Positions 40,924 to 49,388 of a stretch of DNA of 64,000 nucleotides are shown here, in pieces. The DNA comes from an uncultured Lachnospiraceae bacterium (lineage in GTDB: Bacteria; Bacillota; Clostridia; Lachnospirales; Lachnospiraceae): positions 24,091-88,090 of the forward strand of contig CAKRQV010000011.1 of assembly GCA_934394565.1 (NCBI GenBank), read 5' to 3'. Below the pieces are notes generated by a model. It did not search any database. It worked only from the letters and a program-made list of their open reading frames with translations, and was not told where the DNA came from. The translations under genes and the position numbers were made by a program. Positions within the stretch are counted from its first letter, which is position 1; the number at the start of each line of letters is the position of its first letter.

Positions 40924-42480
40924 TCAAAACACCTTCGTAGTCCACTGTGTGCAGTCCCATACCTGCGTGGCCAGCCCTTCATAGAAATCCGGCTCATGGC
41001 AGACCATCAGGATACTGCCTTTGTACGCCTGCAGGGCACGTTTCAGTTCATCCTTGGCATCCACATCCAGATGATTCGTCGGCTCGTCGAGTACAAGGAC
41101 GTTGCTTTCACGGTTGATCAGCTTACACAGACGTACCTTTGCCTGCTCGCCGCCGCTCAAAACCTTAACCTTGCTTTCGATATGCTTCGTGGTCAGTCCA
41201 CATTTGGCAAGTGCCGCACGCACCTCATACTGGGAGAATCCCGGGAACTCCTGCCACATTTCTTCGATACAGGTCGTATTGATACTCTGGTCCATCTCCT
41301 GCTCAAAATAACCGATCTGCAAAAATTCTCCCTGTTCTACTTCACCGGACAGGGCAGGGATCAGTCCGAGGATACTTTTTAACAACGTAGTCTTTCCAAT
41401 ACCGTTGGCTCCGGTCAGGACGATCTTTTCACCTCTTTCCATCTGCAGATCCAGCGGTGAGGACAGGGGTTCATCATAACCAATGACCAGCTGCTTTGTC
41501 TCAAAGATATATCTTCCCGGTGTACGGGCTTCTTTAAAGTTAAATTCCGGCTTTGGTTTTTCTGCAGCCAGTTCGATCATATCCATATTGTCGAGCTTTT
41601 TCTGACGGGACATGGCCATATTCCGGGTGGCTACACGGGCTTTGTTTCTGGCCACAAAATCCTTAAGATCGGCAATTTCTTTCTGCTGCTTATTGTAGGC
41701 AGCTTCCAGCTGGGCTTTTTTCATTGCATAGACTTCCTGGAACTTGTCGTAATCGCCCGGATAGCGGTTCAGTTCTCCATTGTCCATGTGATAAATCAGG
41801 TTGATGACGCTGTTTAAAAAAGGAATATCATGGGAAATCAGGATAAATGCGTTTTCATACTCATTCAGATAACGTTTCAGCCATTCAATATGCTCCACAT
41901 CGAGATAGTTGGTCGGCTCATCCAGAAGCAGAATATCCGGTTTTTCCAACAGAAGTTTAGCTAACAGAACTTTCGTTCTCTGTCCGCCTGAAAGCTCGGT
42001 AACGTCGCGGTCAAGGCCCAGATCCAGTAATCCTAAGGCTCTGGCAACTTCTTCTACTTTACTGTCGATCATATAGAAGTCGTGGGCATCGAGAAGATCC
42101 TGCAGGGTTCCGGACTCTTCCATGAGGGCATCCATTTCTTCGGGGGAGGCTTCGCCCATCAAACCATAGACTTCGTTCATACGGGTTTCCATTTCGTAAA
42201 GGAAATCGAAGGCGGAGGCAAGGACATCACGTATGCACATTCCTTTTGTCAGGACAGTGTGCTGGTCGAGGTAGCCGACGCGAACGTGCCTGGCCCATTC
42301 GATCTTGCCCTCGTCAGGCATGAGTTTTCCGGTGATGATATTCATGAAGGTGGATTTTCCTTCGCCGTTGGCACCGACAAGACCGATGTGTTCGCCTTTT
42401 AAGAGGCGGAAGGATACGTCGGTGAAGATGGTGCGGTCGCCGAAGCCGTGGCTTAAGTGTTCTACGGTGAGTATGCTCAT
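40924..42480 (-). CDS. ABC-F family ATPase
   Basis: 518 residues with two ABC domains and no membrane part. Walker A motifs GANGEGKST and GANGIGKTT, signatures LSGGQRTKV and LSGGEQAKV, Walker B LLLDEPTNYLD and LVLDEPTNHLD, and the linker with KKAQLEAAYNKQQKEIADLKDFV (P-site tRNA interaction motif) between them. ABC-F proteins act on the ribosome, some as antibiotic protection factors and some as translation regulators. The sequence resembles housekeeping members such as YdiF/YbiT more than resistance types, but this needs a tree. Confidence 0.92.
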   Translation of the reverse strand: MSILTVEHLSHGFGDRTIFTDVSFRLLKGEHIGLVGANGEGKSTFMNIITGKLMPDEGKIEWARHVRVGYLDQHTVLTKGMCIRDVLASAFDFLYEMETRMNEVYGLMGEASPEEMDALMEESGTLQDLLDAHDFYMIDSKVEEVARALGLLDLGLDRDVTELSGGQRTKVLLAKLLLEKPDILLLDEPTNYLDVEHIEWLKRYLNEYENAFILISHDIPFLNSVINLIYHMDNGELNRYPGDYDKFQEVYAMKKAQLEAAYNKQQKEIADLKDFVARNKARVATRNMAMSRQKKLDNMDMIELAAEKPKPEFNFKEARTPGRYIFETKQLVIGYDEPLSSPLDLQMERGEKIVLTGANGIGKTTLLKSILGLIPALSGEVEQGEFLQIGYFEQEMDQSINTTCIEEMWQEFPGFSQYEVRAALAKCGLTTKHIESKVKVLSGGEQAKVRLCKLINRESNVLVLDEPTNHLDVDAKDELKRALQAYKGSILMVCHEPDFYEGLATQVWDCTQWTTKVF

Positions 42481-42563
42481 TTTTTGTTCTCCCTTGGAAT
42501 TTATCTTAACAGTCTGATTTGAAATTATAGCGGGTTTGGGTAAATTTGTCTAGATTAAGTAAC

Positions 42564-42710
42564 GAAGAAACAGGGAAAACAAGGAAGGGGATATACAGTT
42601 GTTCTCTGCGCTCCGCCTCCGTCGGTCCGAGCCTGTAGTCTCGGACTCTTACTCAGTAAAGTCGCTTGATAACAACTGTATATCCCCTTCCTTGTTTTCC
42701 CTGTTTCTTC
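42564..42710. repeat. conserved-head/private-arm inverted repeat element, copy 2
   Basis: A perfect 40-bp inverted repeat (42564-42603 and 42671-42710) encloses a 67-base head (42604-42670). The head is inverted relative to copies 1 and 3; its reverse complement matches the head of copy 3 at all but two or three positions. It lies between the ABC-F start and the cation efflux stop. The remaining 140 bases of this gap are AT-rich without features. Confidence 0.92.
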
Positions 42711-42849
42711 TGTGTATTGAGGAAATATCCTTTGACATACAGAACCATTTCATTATATTCATGTATGCATAATCAACTATATCTTATTATATTACACGCA
42801 TTTTAAAGCTATCGAACAAACCTCTACACTATCATCGTCTATCTTTCTG

Positions 42850-43773
42850 TTACAGTTCCTCTGCGCTGAGTTTCGGATCTACGTGTACCATGCAGTGTTT
42901 GACTGCCGGGAATTCTTTTTCGATGGCGTCGTGAACGCGCTGCGCGATGGCATGGGCTTCGGTGAGGGTTTTGTTTCCATCAGCCTGGATGACGACGTCG
43001 AGGTAGATTTTGGCACCGAAGAGGCGGGTTTTCATCCAGCCGATACCTTCTACACCATCAATCTTCTGAATCACGACAAGCATCTGTTCCATGGTTTTGA
43101 CATCGCAGGAATGGTCGACCATTTTGTCTACGGCATCTTTGAAGATGTCATAGGCTGCCTTGAGGATGAACACGCAGATGACAACGCTGGCTACGGAATC
43201 CATGATGGGGAAGCCGAGACGGGCGAAGAGGATACCGATCAGGGCGCCGATGGAAGAGAGGGCATCGCTTCTGTGATGCCATGCATCTGCTTTTAAAGCA
43301 CCGGAGTTGATCTTATCGGCTGCGCGTACGGTAAAATGGTACATCCATTCTTTGACAGCGATGGATATAACGGCGGCCCAGAGGGCAAGCATGCCGGGTA
43401 CGACCAGATTGGCGAAATCACCGCTGATGATGTTACGGATACCGGCGGAACCGATGCCAAGACCGGTCAGAGCCAGGATTACAGCGAGGATAATAGCAGC
43501 TACACATTCCAGCCGTTCATGACCATACGGATGTTCTGCATCTGCCTTTTTTCCTGAAATGTGTACACCGATCATGACGATGATCGTGCTGAATACATCG
43601 GATGCAGAATGAATGGCATCTGAGATCATAGCACCGGATGAGGCAATAATTCCTGCTGCCAGTTTGAGCAGGGATAAGACAATATTGACAATAATACTGA
43701 TGGTAGAAACTTTCATGGCGACTTTTTCGCTCTGCGTTTCCTGGATATTCGGGTTTACAGTTGCTGTTTCCAT
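42850..43773 (-). CDS. cation diffusion facilitator, probably Ni/Co efflux
   Basis: 307 residues from the ATG at 43773 (CAGGAGG upstream). Six helices with the metal-site residues HSASD in helix 2 and HRSDALSS in helix 5, and the C-terminal cytoplasmic domain (about 215-300) with VHDAIEKEFPAVKHCMVHVDP. The family exports divalent metals by proton exchange. The NiCo riboswitch upstream points to cobalt or nickel as the relevant metal. Confidence 0.93.
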   Translation of the reverse strand: METATVNPNIQETQSEKVAMKVSTISIIVNIVLSLLKLAAGIIASSGAMISDAIHSASDVFSTIIVMIGVHISGKKADAEHPYGHERLECVAAIILAVILALTGLGIGSAGIRNIISGDFANLVVPGMLALWAAVISIAVKEWMYHFTVRAADKINSGALKADAWHHRSDALSSIGALIGILFARLGFPIMDSVASVVICVFILKAAYDIFKDAVDKMVDHSCDVKTMEQMLVVIQKIDGVEGIGWMKTRLFGAKIYLDVVIQADGNKTLTEAHAIAQRVHDAIEKEFPAVKHCMVHVDPKLSAEEL

Positions 43774-44015
43774 AATGATACCTCCTGATGAATCAAATAA
43801 TTTGTTGTATCTCAGCGTAAGTGATATACAACATTTCTTTTGCACAGGCCTTCTACCTGCTTGGTCCCTGCCTTTTTTCATATCTTTTGCTGATATTTTG
43901 GCTTTACCTTATCATCAGTAAGTTCTCCTTACAGATATGCCGACTTGCAAAAACACATACAGACAAGATTTTTCAAAATCTGCAACCGTTTTTCTTCTAT
44001 TGGTGGTAAAGAAAC

Positions 44016-44069
44016 ATAAAAAGGCACCTGCGGGACACAGTAATCGTATCTACTGTCCCACAGATGCCT
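44016..44069 (-). terminator. expression-platform terminator of the NiCo riboswitch
   Basis: A long stem (AGGCATCTGTGGGACAGTA with its near complement) followed by a T-run. Its 5' half is the 3' end of the aptamer, so ligand binding would prevent terminator formation. About 240 bases of leader follow before the start codon. Confidence 0.8.
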
Positions 44070-44158
44070 GTCGGTTCCTCTATATCCGAAAGGATCTGCT
44101 GTCACACCTCAAGGTGACCCGGCCGTTCCGGTACATACTTACCGGCGCCTGTTCAGTT
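44052..44158 (-). ncRNA. NiCo riboswitch aptamer
   Basis: Minus strand holds, in order, ACTGAACAGGC, a hairpin (GCCGGTA...TACCGG), ACGGCCGGGT, a hairpin (CACC...GGTG), GACAGCAGAT, and the closing ATCTGTGGGACAGT. These match the known NiCo class (CUGAGCAGGC ... GCAGCCGGGC ... AACAGAUG ... CAUCUGUGGGACAGU) in sequence and order. The downstream gene is a cation diffusion facilitator, the usual target. Confidence 0.85.
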
Positions 44159-44198
44159 TGTACTGTAGCAATATGCAGTGCAAAGAGTTCTTTCCTAT

Positions 44199-44227
44199 AA
44201 GATATGCAACATCCACAAAAAAGTCAA
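44199..44227 (-). promoter_or_regulatory. promoter of the riboswitch-efflux transcript
   Basis: Minus strand: TTGACT (44222-44227), 17 bases, TATCTT (44199-44204). The remaining 44228-44372 is AT-rich without features. Confidence 0.7.
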
Positions 44228-44372
44228 TGCTAAATTGTCTGAGTTTTTCCTTATCTTTATTAGAAAACAATAGCTTTCTTTAGTTCAGCATTACTTACCC
44301 GTCCTGGAAAAACTGTTCTGTCAGATAAAAGACGCATATGTCATAAATCCCGTTACTTCAGCCGGTGATTTG

Positions 44373-47090
44373 TTACAATGTTTTTCCATCAAAAGGGCGA
44401 TTACGAAAGCTTTCTTTCCGATCCTTATAATATTCCCTCATCTCTCCGGCAATCTGCTCCATCTGTGCATGCAGTTCTCTTGCCGACACACGAATCGCGC
44501 CGTGTCCCATGACAATCACCTGCTCCAGTCCATCTGACGTAGCCACGCGGACTCTGTGTTTCCCGGCCAGTTCTTTGGAAGTTTTTTCAATATAGGCATC
44601 GGCTGTCTGGGCTTCTTTCGTATAAACCACATGGATATTATGATACATACCCACTTCACCCTGGCCTCCTTTGACCTTATAAGCATCAAACACACAGATC
44701 AGCTCGCAGTGGGTATACCCCTGATAATTGCACAACATATCCATCAGCTTCAGTCTGGCGGCATCGAGATTGTCCGCAGCCAGTGCCTTTAATTCCTCCC
44801 AGGCAAAGATGATATTGTACCCATCTACCAAAAGGTAATCCTTTTGCATGTCCTGCGGGCGACTGTGGGCCTCCTTGTATGCTGCCGTGGCTTCCCGATT
44901 TGCCTCGCTGACACCGCCCAAACGGCCATAGCTGACTTTATGATACGACGGAATCTGACGTTCTCCTTTTGACCCAAACGTCCGGTTAAAAATAGCCTCC
45001 AGTTCCCTGTCTTCTTTCCATGAACCATACAGAGAATGATCCTTTGGCACAGGCGTACGGTATACCGGTTCGAGAATTTCTTCCTCCTCCGGTTCGTCTG
45101 CTGCGAAACCACTCTCCACATGCATATGGTCCGGCACTTCGTTCCATTTCACAATATATCCGGCACCATGGGCACAGAAAACCGAATCCGGTGTATTTTC
45201 CACATCTGCTTCCGGATCATAACCGATGGCTTCAATCACTTCTTCCGCATTGTGGCATGGCTCATATCCCTTTAATGTACAGTTGAAACGGCCACGTCCC
45301 TTGGTATATGCATATACCTCTGTCATATAGCCCCGCATACCTGCCACCGGTGCACTGCCAGTCAGGATGGCCATCTCCTCCTCGATTTTTGGAGCGTCAA
45401 ACTGCCCGTTCATTTTCTGTATATCTGACATAGCCCGGCCCAGCTGTTCCTGCGGCACTTCCAGACGAAAGCTGTACCACGGTTCCAGCAGGACACTTTT
45501 CGCCTGCATCAGTCCCTGGCGCAGTGCACGGTATGTCGCCTGGCGGAAGTCACCCCCTTCGGTATGCTTAGTGTGGGCGCGACCGGTCAGTACAGTGATC
45601 CGCATATCTGTGATCGGTGATCCGGTCAGCACGCCGATATGTTCCTTTTCGATCAGGTGCGTCAGGATCAGCCGCTGCCAGTTCAGGTCCAGTACATCCT
45701 CGCTGCATGCTGTGGCAAACGTCAGTCCACTGCCCCGCTCTGCCGGTTCCAGTAAAAGATGTACCTCCGCATAGTGGCGCAGTGGCTCAAAATGCCCGAC
45801 ACCCTCGACAGTATTTTCAATCGTCTCTCTGTACACGATATTTCCCGGACCAAATTCCACTTCCACATGAAATCTGTCCCAAATCATCCGTTTTAAAATT
45901 TCCAGCTGGACAGCGCCCATCAGCTGCAGGTGGATCTCTTTCAGTTTTTCCTGCCATACAACATGCAGCTGTGGATCTTCCTCTTCCAGAAGTTTAAGAT
46001 CTTTTAAGAGCTTATGTACATCTGTTCCCTCTTCCGGCAGTACCGCATAGGTCAATACCGGTTGCAATAACGGCTGCTGCAATCCCTTTTCACAGCCAAG
46101 GCCCTGACCCGGCCAGGTTTTTGTCAGTCCCTTTACGGCACAGACCGTACCGGCCTTTGCCGACTCTACCAGCGTATATTTACTGCCGGAATACAGGCGG
46201 ATCTGATCTACCTTTTCCTCCCAGATCTCCTCCTCCGTCACTTTACCGCCGCTCTTTGACAGTGTATTTCTGTTATCCAGCATAGACTTAACACGCAGTT
46301 CGCCGCCAGTGATCTTTATATGTGTCAGGCGGTTGCCCTGCTCATCGCGGGATATCTTAAATACCCGCGCGCCAAAGGTATCCGGCCAGCTTTTCTGCAC
46401 ACCGTAAGCGGCTATTCCATCCATAAGCGGCCGTACACCCTCCTGCTTCAGCGCCGAACCAAAGTAGCAGGGAAACAGCTTTCTCTCCCTGATCAACCGT
46501 CCCAGCGTATCCTGCGAAAGTGCATCCGTCTCCAGATATTCTTCCATCGCTGCTTCATCATTCATTGCTGCAGACTCAAAAAACTCCGCATCCGGCGCAT
46601 CCGTAAATTCCAGACAGGCTTCATTGAGCCGCCTGCGCAGATTTTCCATCAGCTGTCCCCTGTCTGCACCGGCCAGATCCATCTTATTGACGAATAAAAA
46701 TGTCGGCACCTGATGCTGCTTTAACAGCTTCCACAGGGTTTCTGTATGCCCCTGTACACCATCACTGCCGCTAATCACCAGCACCGCTGCATCCAGCACC
46801 TGCAGCACACGCTCCGCTTCCGCGGAGAAGTCTACATGTCCCGGCGTATCCAGAAGTGTGATCTGTGTATCCTTCCATGGCAGGATTGCCTGTTTGGAGA
46901 AGATTGTGATTCCCCGCTCTTTCTCCATCGTATCTGTATCCAGAAATGTATCCTTATGATCGACCCGCCCCATCGTGCGGATCTGACCTGTCTCATACAG
47001 CATACATTCTGACAGTGTCGTTTTTCCTGCATCGACATGCGCCAGAAGCGCTGTGCATAATTGTTTTTTTGTATCTGTAGAGGTCGCCAT
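44373..47090 (-). CDS. Tet(M)-like ribosomal GTPase fused to a YacP/Rae1-type NYN ribonuclease domain
   Basis: 905 residues from the ATG at 47090 (AAAGGGA upstream). Residues 1-640 have the EF-G-like order of Tet(M)/Tet(O): P-loop 17-24 (AHVDAGKT), RGITI 59-63, DTPGH 81-85, NKMD 135-138, then domains III-V with LLEPWYSFRLEVPQEQLGRA. A linker rich in acidic residues follows. Residues 751-890 form a NYN domain very close to YacP/Rae1: LVDGYNIIFAW with Asp756, CVFDAYKVKG with Asp802, QTADAYIEK with Asp831, ATSDGLEQ and GAIRVSARE. Rae1 of Bacillus subtilis cuts mRNA in the ribosomal A-site. Here the two would act on one ribosome. Generic annotation as tetracycline resistance would be misleading. 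It lies 73 bases after an EamA transporter, likely in one operon. Confidence 0.93.
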   Translation of the reverse strand: MATSTDTKKQLCTALLAHVDAGKTTLSECMLYETGQIRTMGRVDHKDTFLDTDTMEKERGITIFSKQAILPWKDTQITLLDTPGHVDFSAEAERVLQVLDAAVLVISGSDGVQGHTETLWKLLKQHQVPTFLFVNKMDLAGADRGQLMENLRRRLNEACLEFTDAPDAEFFESAAMNDEAAMEEYLETDALSQDTLGRLIRERKLFPCYFGSALKQEGVRPLMDGIAAYGVQKSWPDTFGARVFKISRDEQGNRLTHIKITGGELRVKSMLDNRNTLSKSGGKVTEEEIWEEKVDQIRLYSGSKYTLVESAKAGTVCAVKGLTKTWPGQGLGCEKGLQQPLLQPVLTYAVLPEEGTDVHKLLKDLKLLEEEDPQLHVVWQEKLKEIHLQLMGAVQLEILKRMIWDRFHVEVEFGPGNIVYRETIENTVEGVGHFEPLRHYAEVHLLLEPAERGSGLTFATACSEDVLDLNWQRLILTHLIEKEHIGVLTGSPITDMRITVLTGRAHTKHTEGGDFRQATYRALRQGLMQAKSVLLEPWYSFRLEVPQEQLGRAMSDIQKMNGQFDAPKIEEEMAILTGSAPVAGMRGYMTEVYAYTKGRGRFNCTLKGYEPCHNAEEVIEAIGYDPEADVENTPDSVFCAHGAGYIVKWNEVPDHMHVESGFAADEPEEEEILEPVYRTPVPKDHSLYGSWKEDRELEAIFNRTFGSKGERQIPSYHKVSYGRLGGVSEANREATAAYKEAHSRPQDMQKDYLLVDGYNIIFAWEELKALAADNLDAARLKLMDMLCNYQGYTHCELICVFDAYKVKGGQGEVGMYHNIHVVYTKEAQTADAYIEKTSKELAGKHRVRVATSDGLEQVIVMGHGAIRVSARELHAQMEQIAGEMREYYKDRKESFRNRPFDGKTL

Positions 47091-47163
47091 GTATATGTCC
47101 CTTTCTCTTTTCATCTGTTAAATTCACGAGGTAAATCGTAAATTCTATTTGGCAAGCAGCAGA

Positions 47164-48021
47164 TCAGGCAGCTTCCCTCTGCCGCAAAAAACTCCACACA
47201 GCCACACCGATAATGATCACATAGCCGATCACGCTGTACAGATCCGGGATCTGTCCGAGGAAGAAAAAGCCAAGGATGGCTGCAAATACAACCTGCGTAT
47301 AGTCAAATACCGAAATTTCCTTTGCCGGGGCGAAATTGTAGGCCGCCGTAATGGAAAACTGACCGCCCGCTGCCATCAGACCGGCACCGATCAGGCATAG
47401 AAACTGCTGCATTGTCATCGGATGATAGTCGACCAGCAGATACGGCACCAGCACAAGACAGGAAAAGCTGGAGAAAAAGAACACGACTCGTGCACCCTTC
47501 ACGCCCTGCTTGCCCAGCTGCCGCACACAAGTATAAGCGATACCTGCGCCCAGACCACCCATAACTCCGATCAGTGAATTGATATTCTGAAAAACGTCCA
47601 TTGATGGCTTGATCACAAACAATGCACCGATAAAAGCGATCACAACTGATATTTTCTGCACAATATTCGCCTTTTCCTTCAAAAACAGTGCTGAGAAAAT
47701 AATGACAAAGAACGGAGACAGCTTATTCAGCATCGAGGCATCGCTGACCAGCAAATGGTCCACCGCATAAAAGTTACAGAGAATACCTATTGTTCCGAAA
47801 CTCGAACGCATCAGCAGCATTGACAGATCCTTTTTCCGGTACGACAGCTTTTCGCCGCTTCGCATCAGAATCATAAAAGCAAAGATCATAGCGATCAGAT
47901 TCCGGAAAAAGCTTTTCTGCGGTGCCGGAAGATCACCTGATAATTTTACAAATACATTCATGGCTGCAAAAAAGAAGGCCGCAGCCATGATGCTTAACAT
48001 ACCTTTTTGTTTGTCTTTCAT
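47164..48021 (-). CDS. EamA (DMT) family transporter
   Basis: 285 residues, ten predicted membrane helices made of two EamA repeats. MLSIMAAAFFFAAMNVFVKLSG at the start, LLVSDASMLNKLSPFFVIIFSALFLKEKA at the end of the first repeat, and ISVFDYTQVVFAAILGFFFLGQIPD in the second are typical. These export or import small metabolites; the substrate is unknown. It is followed by the GTPase-ribonuclease fusion. Confidence 0.88.
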   Translation of the reverse strand: MKDKQKGMLSIMAAAFFFAAMNVFVKLSGDLPAPQKSFFRNLIAMIFAFMILMRSGEKLSYRKKDLSMLLMRSSFGTIGILCNFYAVDHLLVSDASMLNKLSPFFVIIFSALFLKEKANIVQKISVVIAFIGALFVIKPSMDVFQNINSLIGVMGGLGAGIAYTCVRQLGKQGVKGARVVFFFSSFSCLVLVPYLLVDYHPMTMQQFLCLIGAGLMAAGGQFSITAAYNFAPAKEISVFDYTQVVFAAILGFFFLGQIPDLYSVIGYVIIIGVAVWSFLRQREAA

Positions 48022-48114
48022 TGTAGAACACGCTCCTTTTTACCATTCTAAAGTATAACACACTTTTTCCGGCAAAACTATGCGTTGTTTTTATACACCT
48101 TTTTAAGCATAAAT

Positions 48115-48151
48115 GATCCGCTGTACCTCAAACAATCGGACACAGCGGATC
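48115..48151 (-). terminator. hairpin after the PstS-like gene
   Basis: GATCCGCTGT...ACAGCGGATC, about 105 bases after the PstS-like stop on the minus strand. The T-tract is weak, but no other terminator is seen in 48022-48256. Confidence 0.55.
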
Positions 48152-48256
48152 TTACGATTACTATTTTCCCGCCAAAAATGCTCTTTATCCCTCATTAATG
48201 CAAAAACTTATGTTATTCTGCATTAACATAAAGCATTTGGCAATTTTTATTATGTA

Positions 48257-49372
48257 TCATTTAAAAATATTCCCGGCCCCGTTCGACTCTGCCACCATGC
48301 CGTTTCTGGCCCAGACGTAGCCTTCCTCTTCCAGAAGCTCCTTTCCGTTATCCGAAAGCATCCAGTCCCGCAATTTCCGTACCGGACTGTCCTGTGTTTC
48401 CGAAATCCGGATGGCCATGTAGAAATCATTGACCAGCGGGTATGTGCCGTCCTCGATCGAAGCATTCGACGGCGCCACATCGTTCACTTTGATCATCTTC
48501 AGGTTCGGATCTGCCTTCATCTTGTCCGCATAATAATATACCGAAAAGCCGATCGCACTTCCCGTTCCGTCAAAGGAAGCTACGGATTCGATCAGCGTTC
48601 CCATCGTTCCCACCAGCATATCCTTCTCCGGCTCCATGGGTGTCTCCCCGTTCATGACCAGTTTATTTAATAATGTCTGGCTGCCTGACGTAGAATTTCG
48701 CTGAAAGGCCCGGATCTCACCCGGCTCGCCGCCGACCTCTGACCAGTCGGTAATTTTTCCGGTGTAGATATCCCGGATCTGATCTACGGTCAGAGATTCG
48801 ATTGGATTATTGACATTGACAATAAATACAAGACCGTCGCGCCCCAGTGGATCTATCTCCAGCTGATCAAATTCTGTTGTATACTGGTCTTTGATCTCCT
48901 GCGGTGGCTCATAGGAAATGATCAGATCCATCTCATTGTTCAGCAGCTTACCCCAGCTGGTCGATGTACCGCCGCTTTCAAAGCTGTCCGCCAGATACAC
49001 CTCCGCTGTATCCGAATCTGCATCCGTCAGATCCTCCATCATACGCAGCAGCAGAGGTTCATTCGCCAGTGAACCGTCCAGCCGCGGATAGGTATCCTTG
49101 TCATAGCCATCAATAGTCAGCTTTACTTTTTTATCTGCTGCTGTTTTATTGTCAGCCGTATCCGATGCATTGCCGGTTTCTGCATTGTCTCCTGTGGCTG
49201 ATGCAGTACTTTCATCGGTGTTCGATGCTGCAGCCGTACCTGCTTCACTGACAGCCTTTGCACTGCCTGCCGCACTGCTTTTTGTATCCGTATTTCCGTT
49301 ACCGTTTCCTCCGCAACCGACAAGCGCCAGCAGCGCGGCGCAGCCCAATGCAATCGCTTTCTTATACTTCAT
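48257..49372 (-). CDS. PstS-like phosphate-binding lipoprotein
   Basis: 371 residues from the ATG at 49372 (GGGGGG upstream). Lipobox LLALVGCGG near residue 18-22, a long Ala/Ser/Thr linker (25-75), then a PBP-like domain: RNSTSGSQTLLNKLVMNGE is the phosphate-binding type motif, with IYTGKITDWSEVGG before it and LVNDFYMAIR after. pstC, pstA and pstB are absent here. It begins 16 bases after the preceding lipoprotein gene ends. A scavenging or sensing role is possible; import is not shown. Confidence 0.82.
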   Translation of the reverse strand: MKYKKAIALGCAALLALVGCGGNGNGNTDTKSSAAGSAKAVSEAGTAAASNTDESTASATGDNAETGNASDTADNKTAADKKVKLTIDGYDKDTYPRLDGSLANEPLLLRMMEDLTDADSDTAEVYLADSFESGGTSTSWGKLLNNEMDLIISYEPPQEIKDQYTTEFDQLEIDPLGRDGLVFIVNVNNPIESLTVDQIRDIYTGKITDWSEVGGEPGEIRAFQRNSTSGSQTLLNKLVMNGETPMEPEKDMLVGTMGTLIESVASFDGTGSAIGFSVYYYADKMKADPNLKMIKVNDVAPSNASIEDGTYPLVNDFYMAIRISETQDSPVRKLRDWMLSDNGKELLEEEGYVWARNGMVAESNGAGNIFK

Positions 49373-49388
49373 CCTGTATATCCCCCCT

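Noticed and set aside
44373..47090. Acquired tetracycline resistance gene
   Set aside because: The GTPase half is diverged from Tet(M/O/W), the NYN fusion is not part of known resistance proteins, and no mobile element surrounds it.
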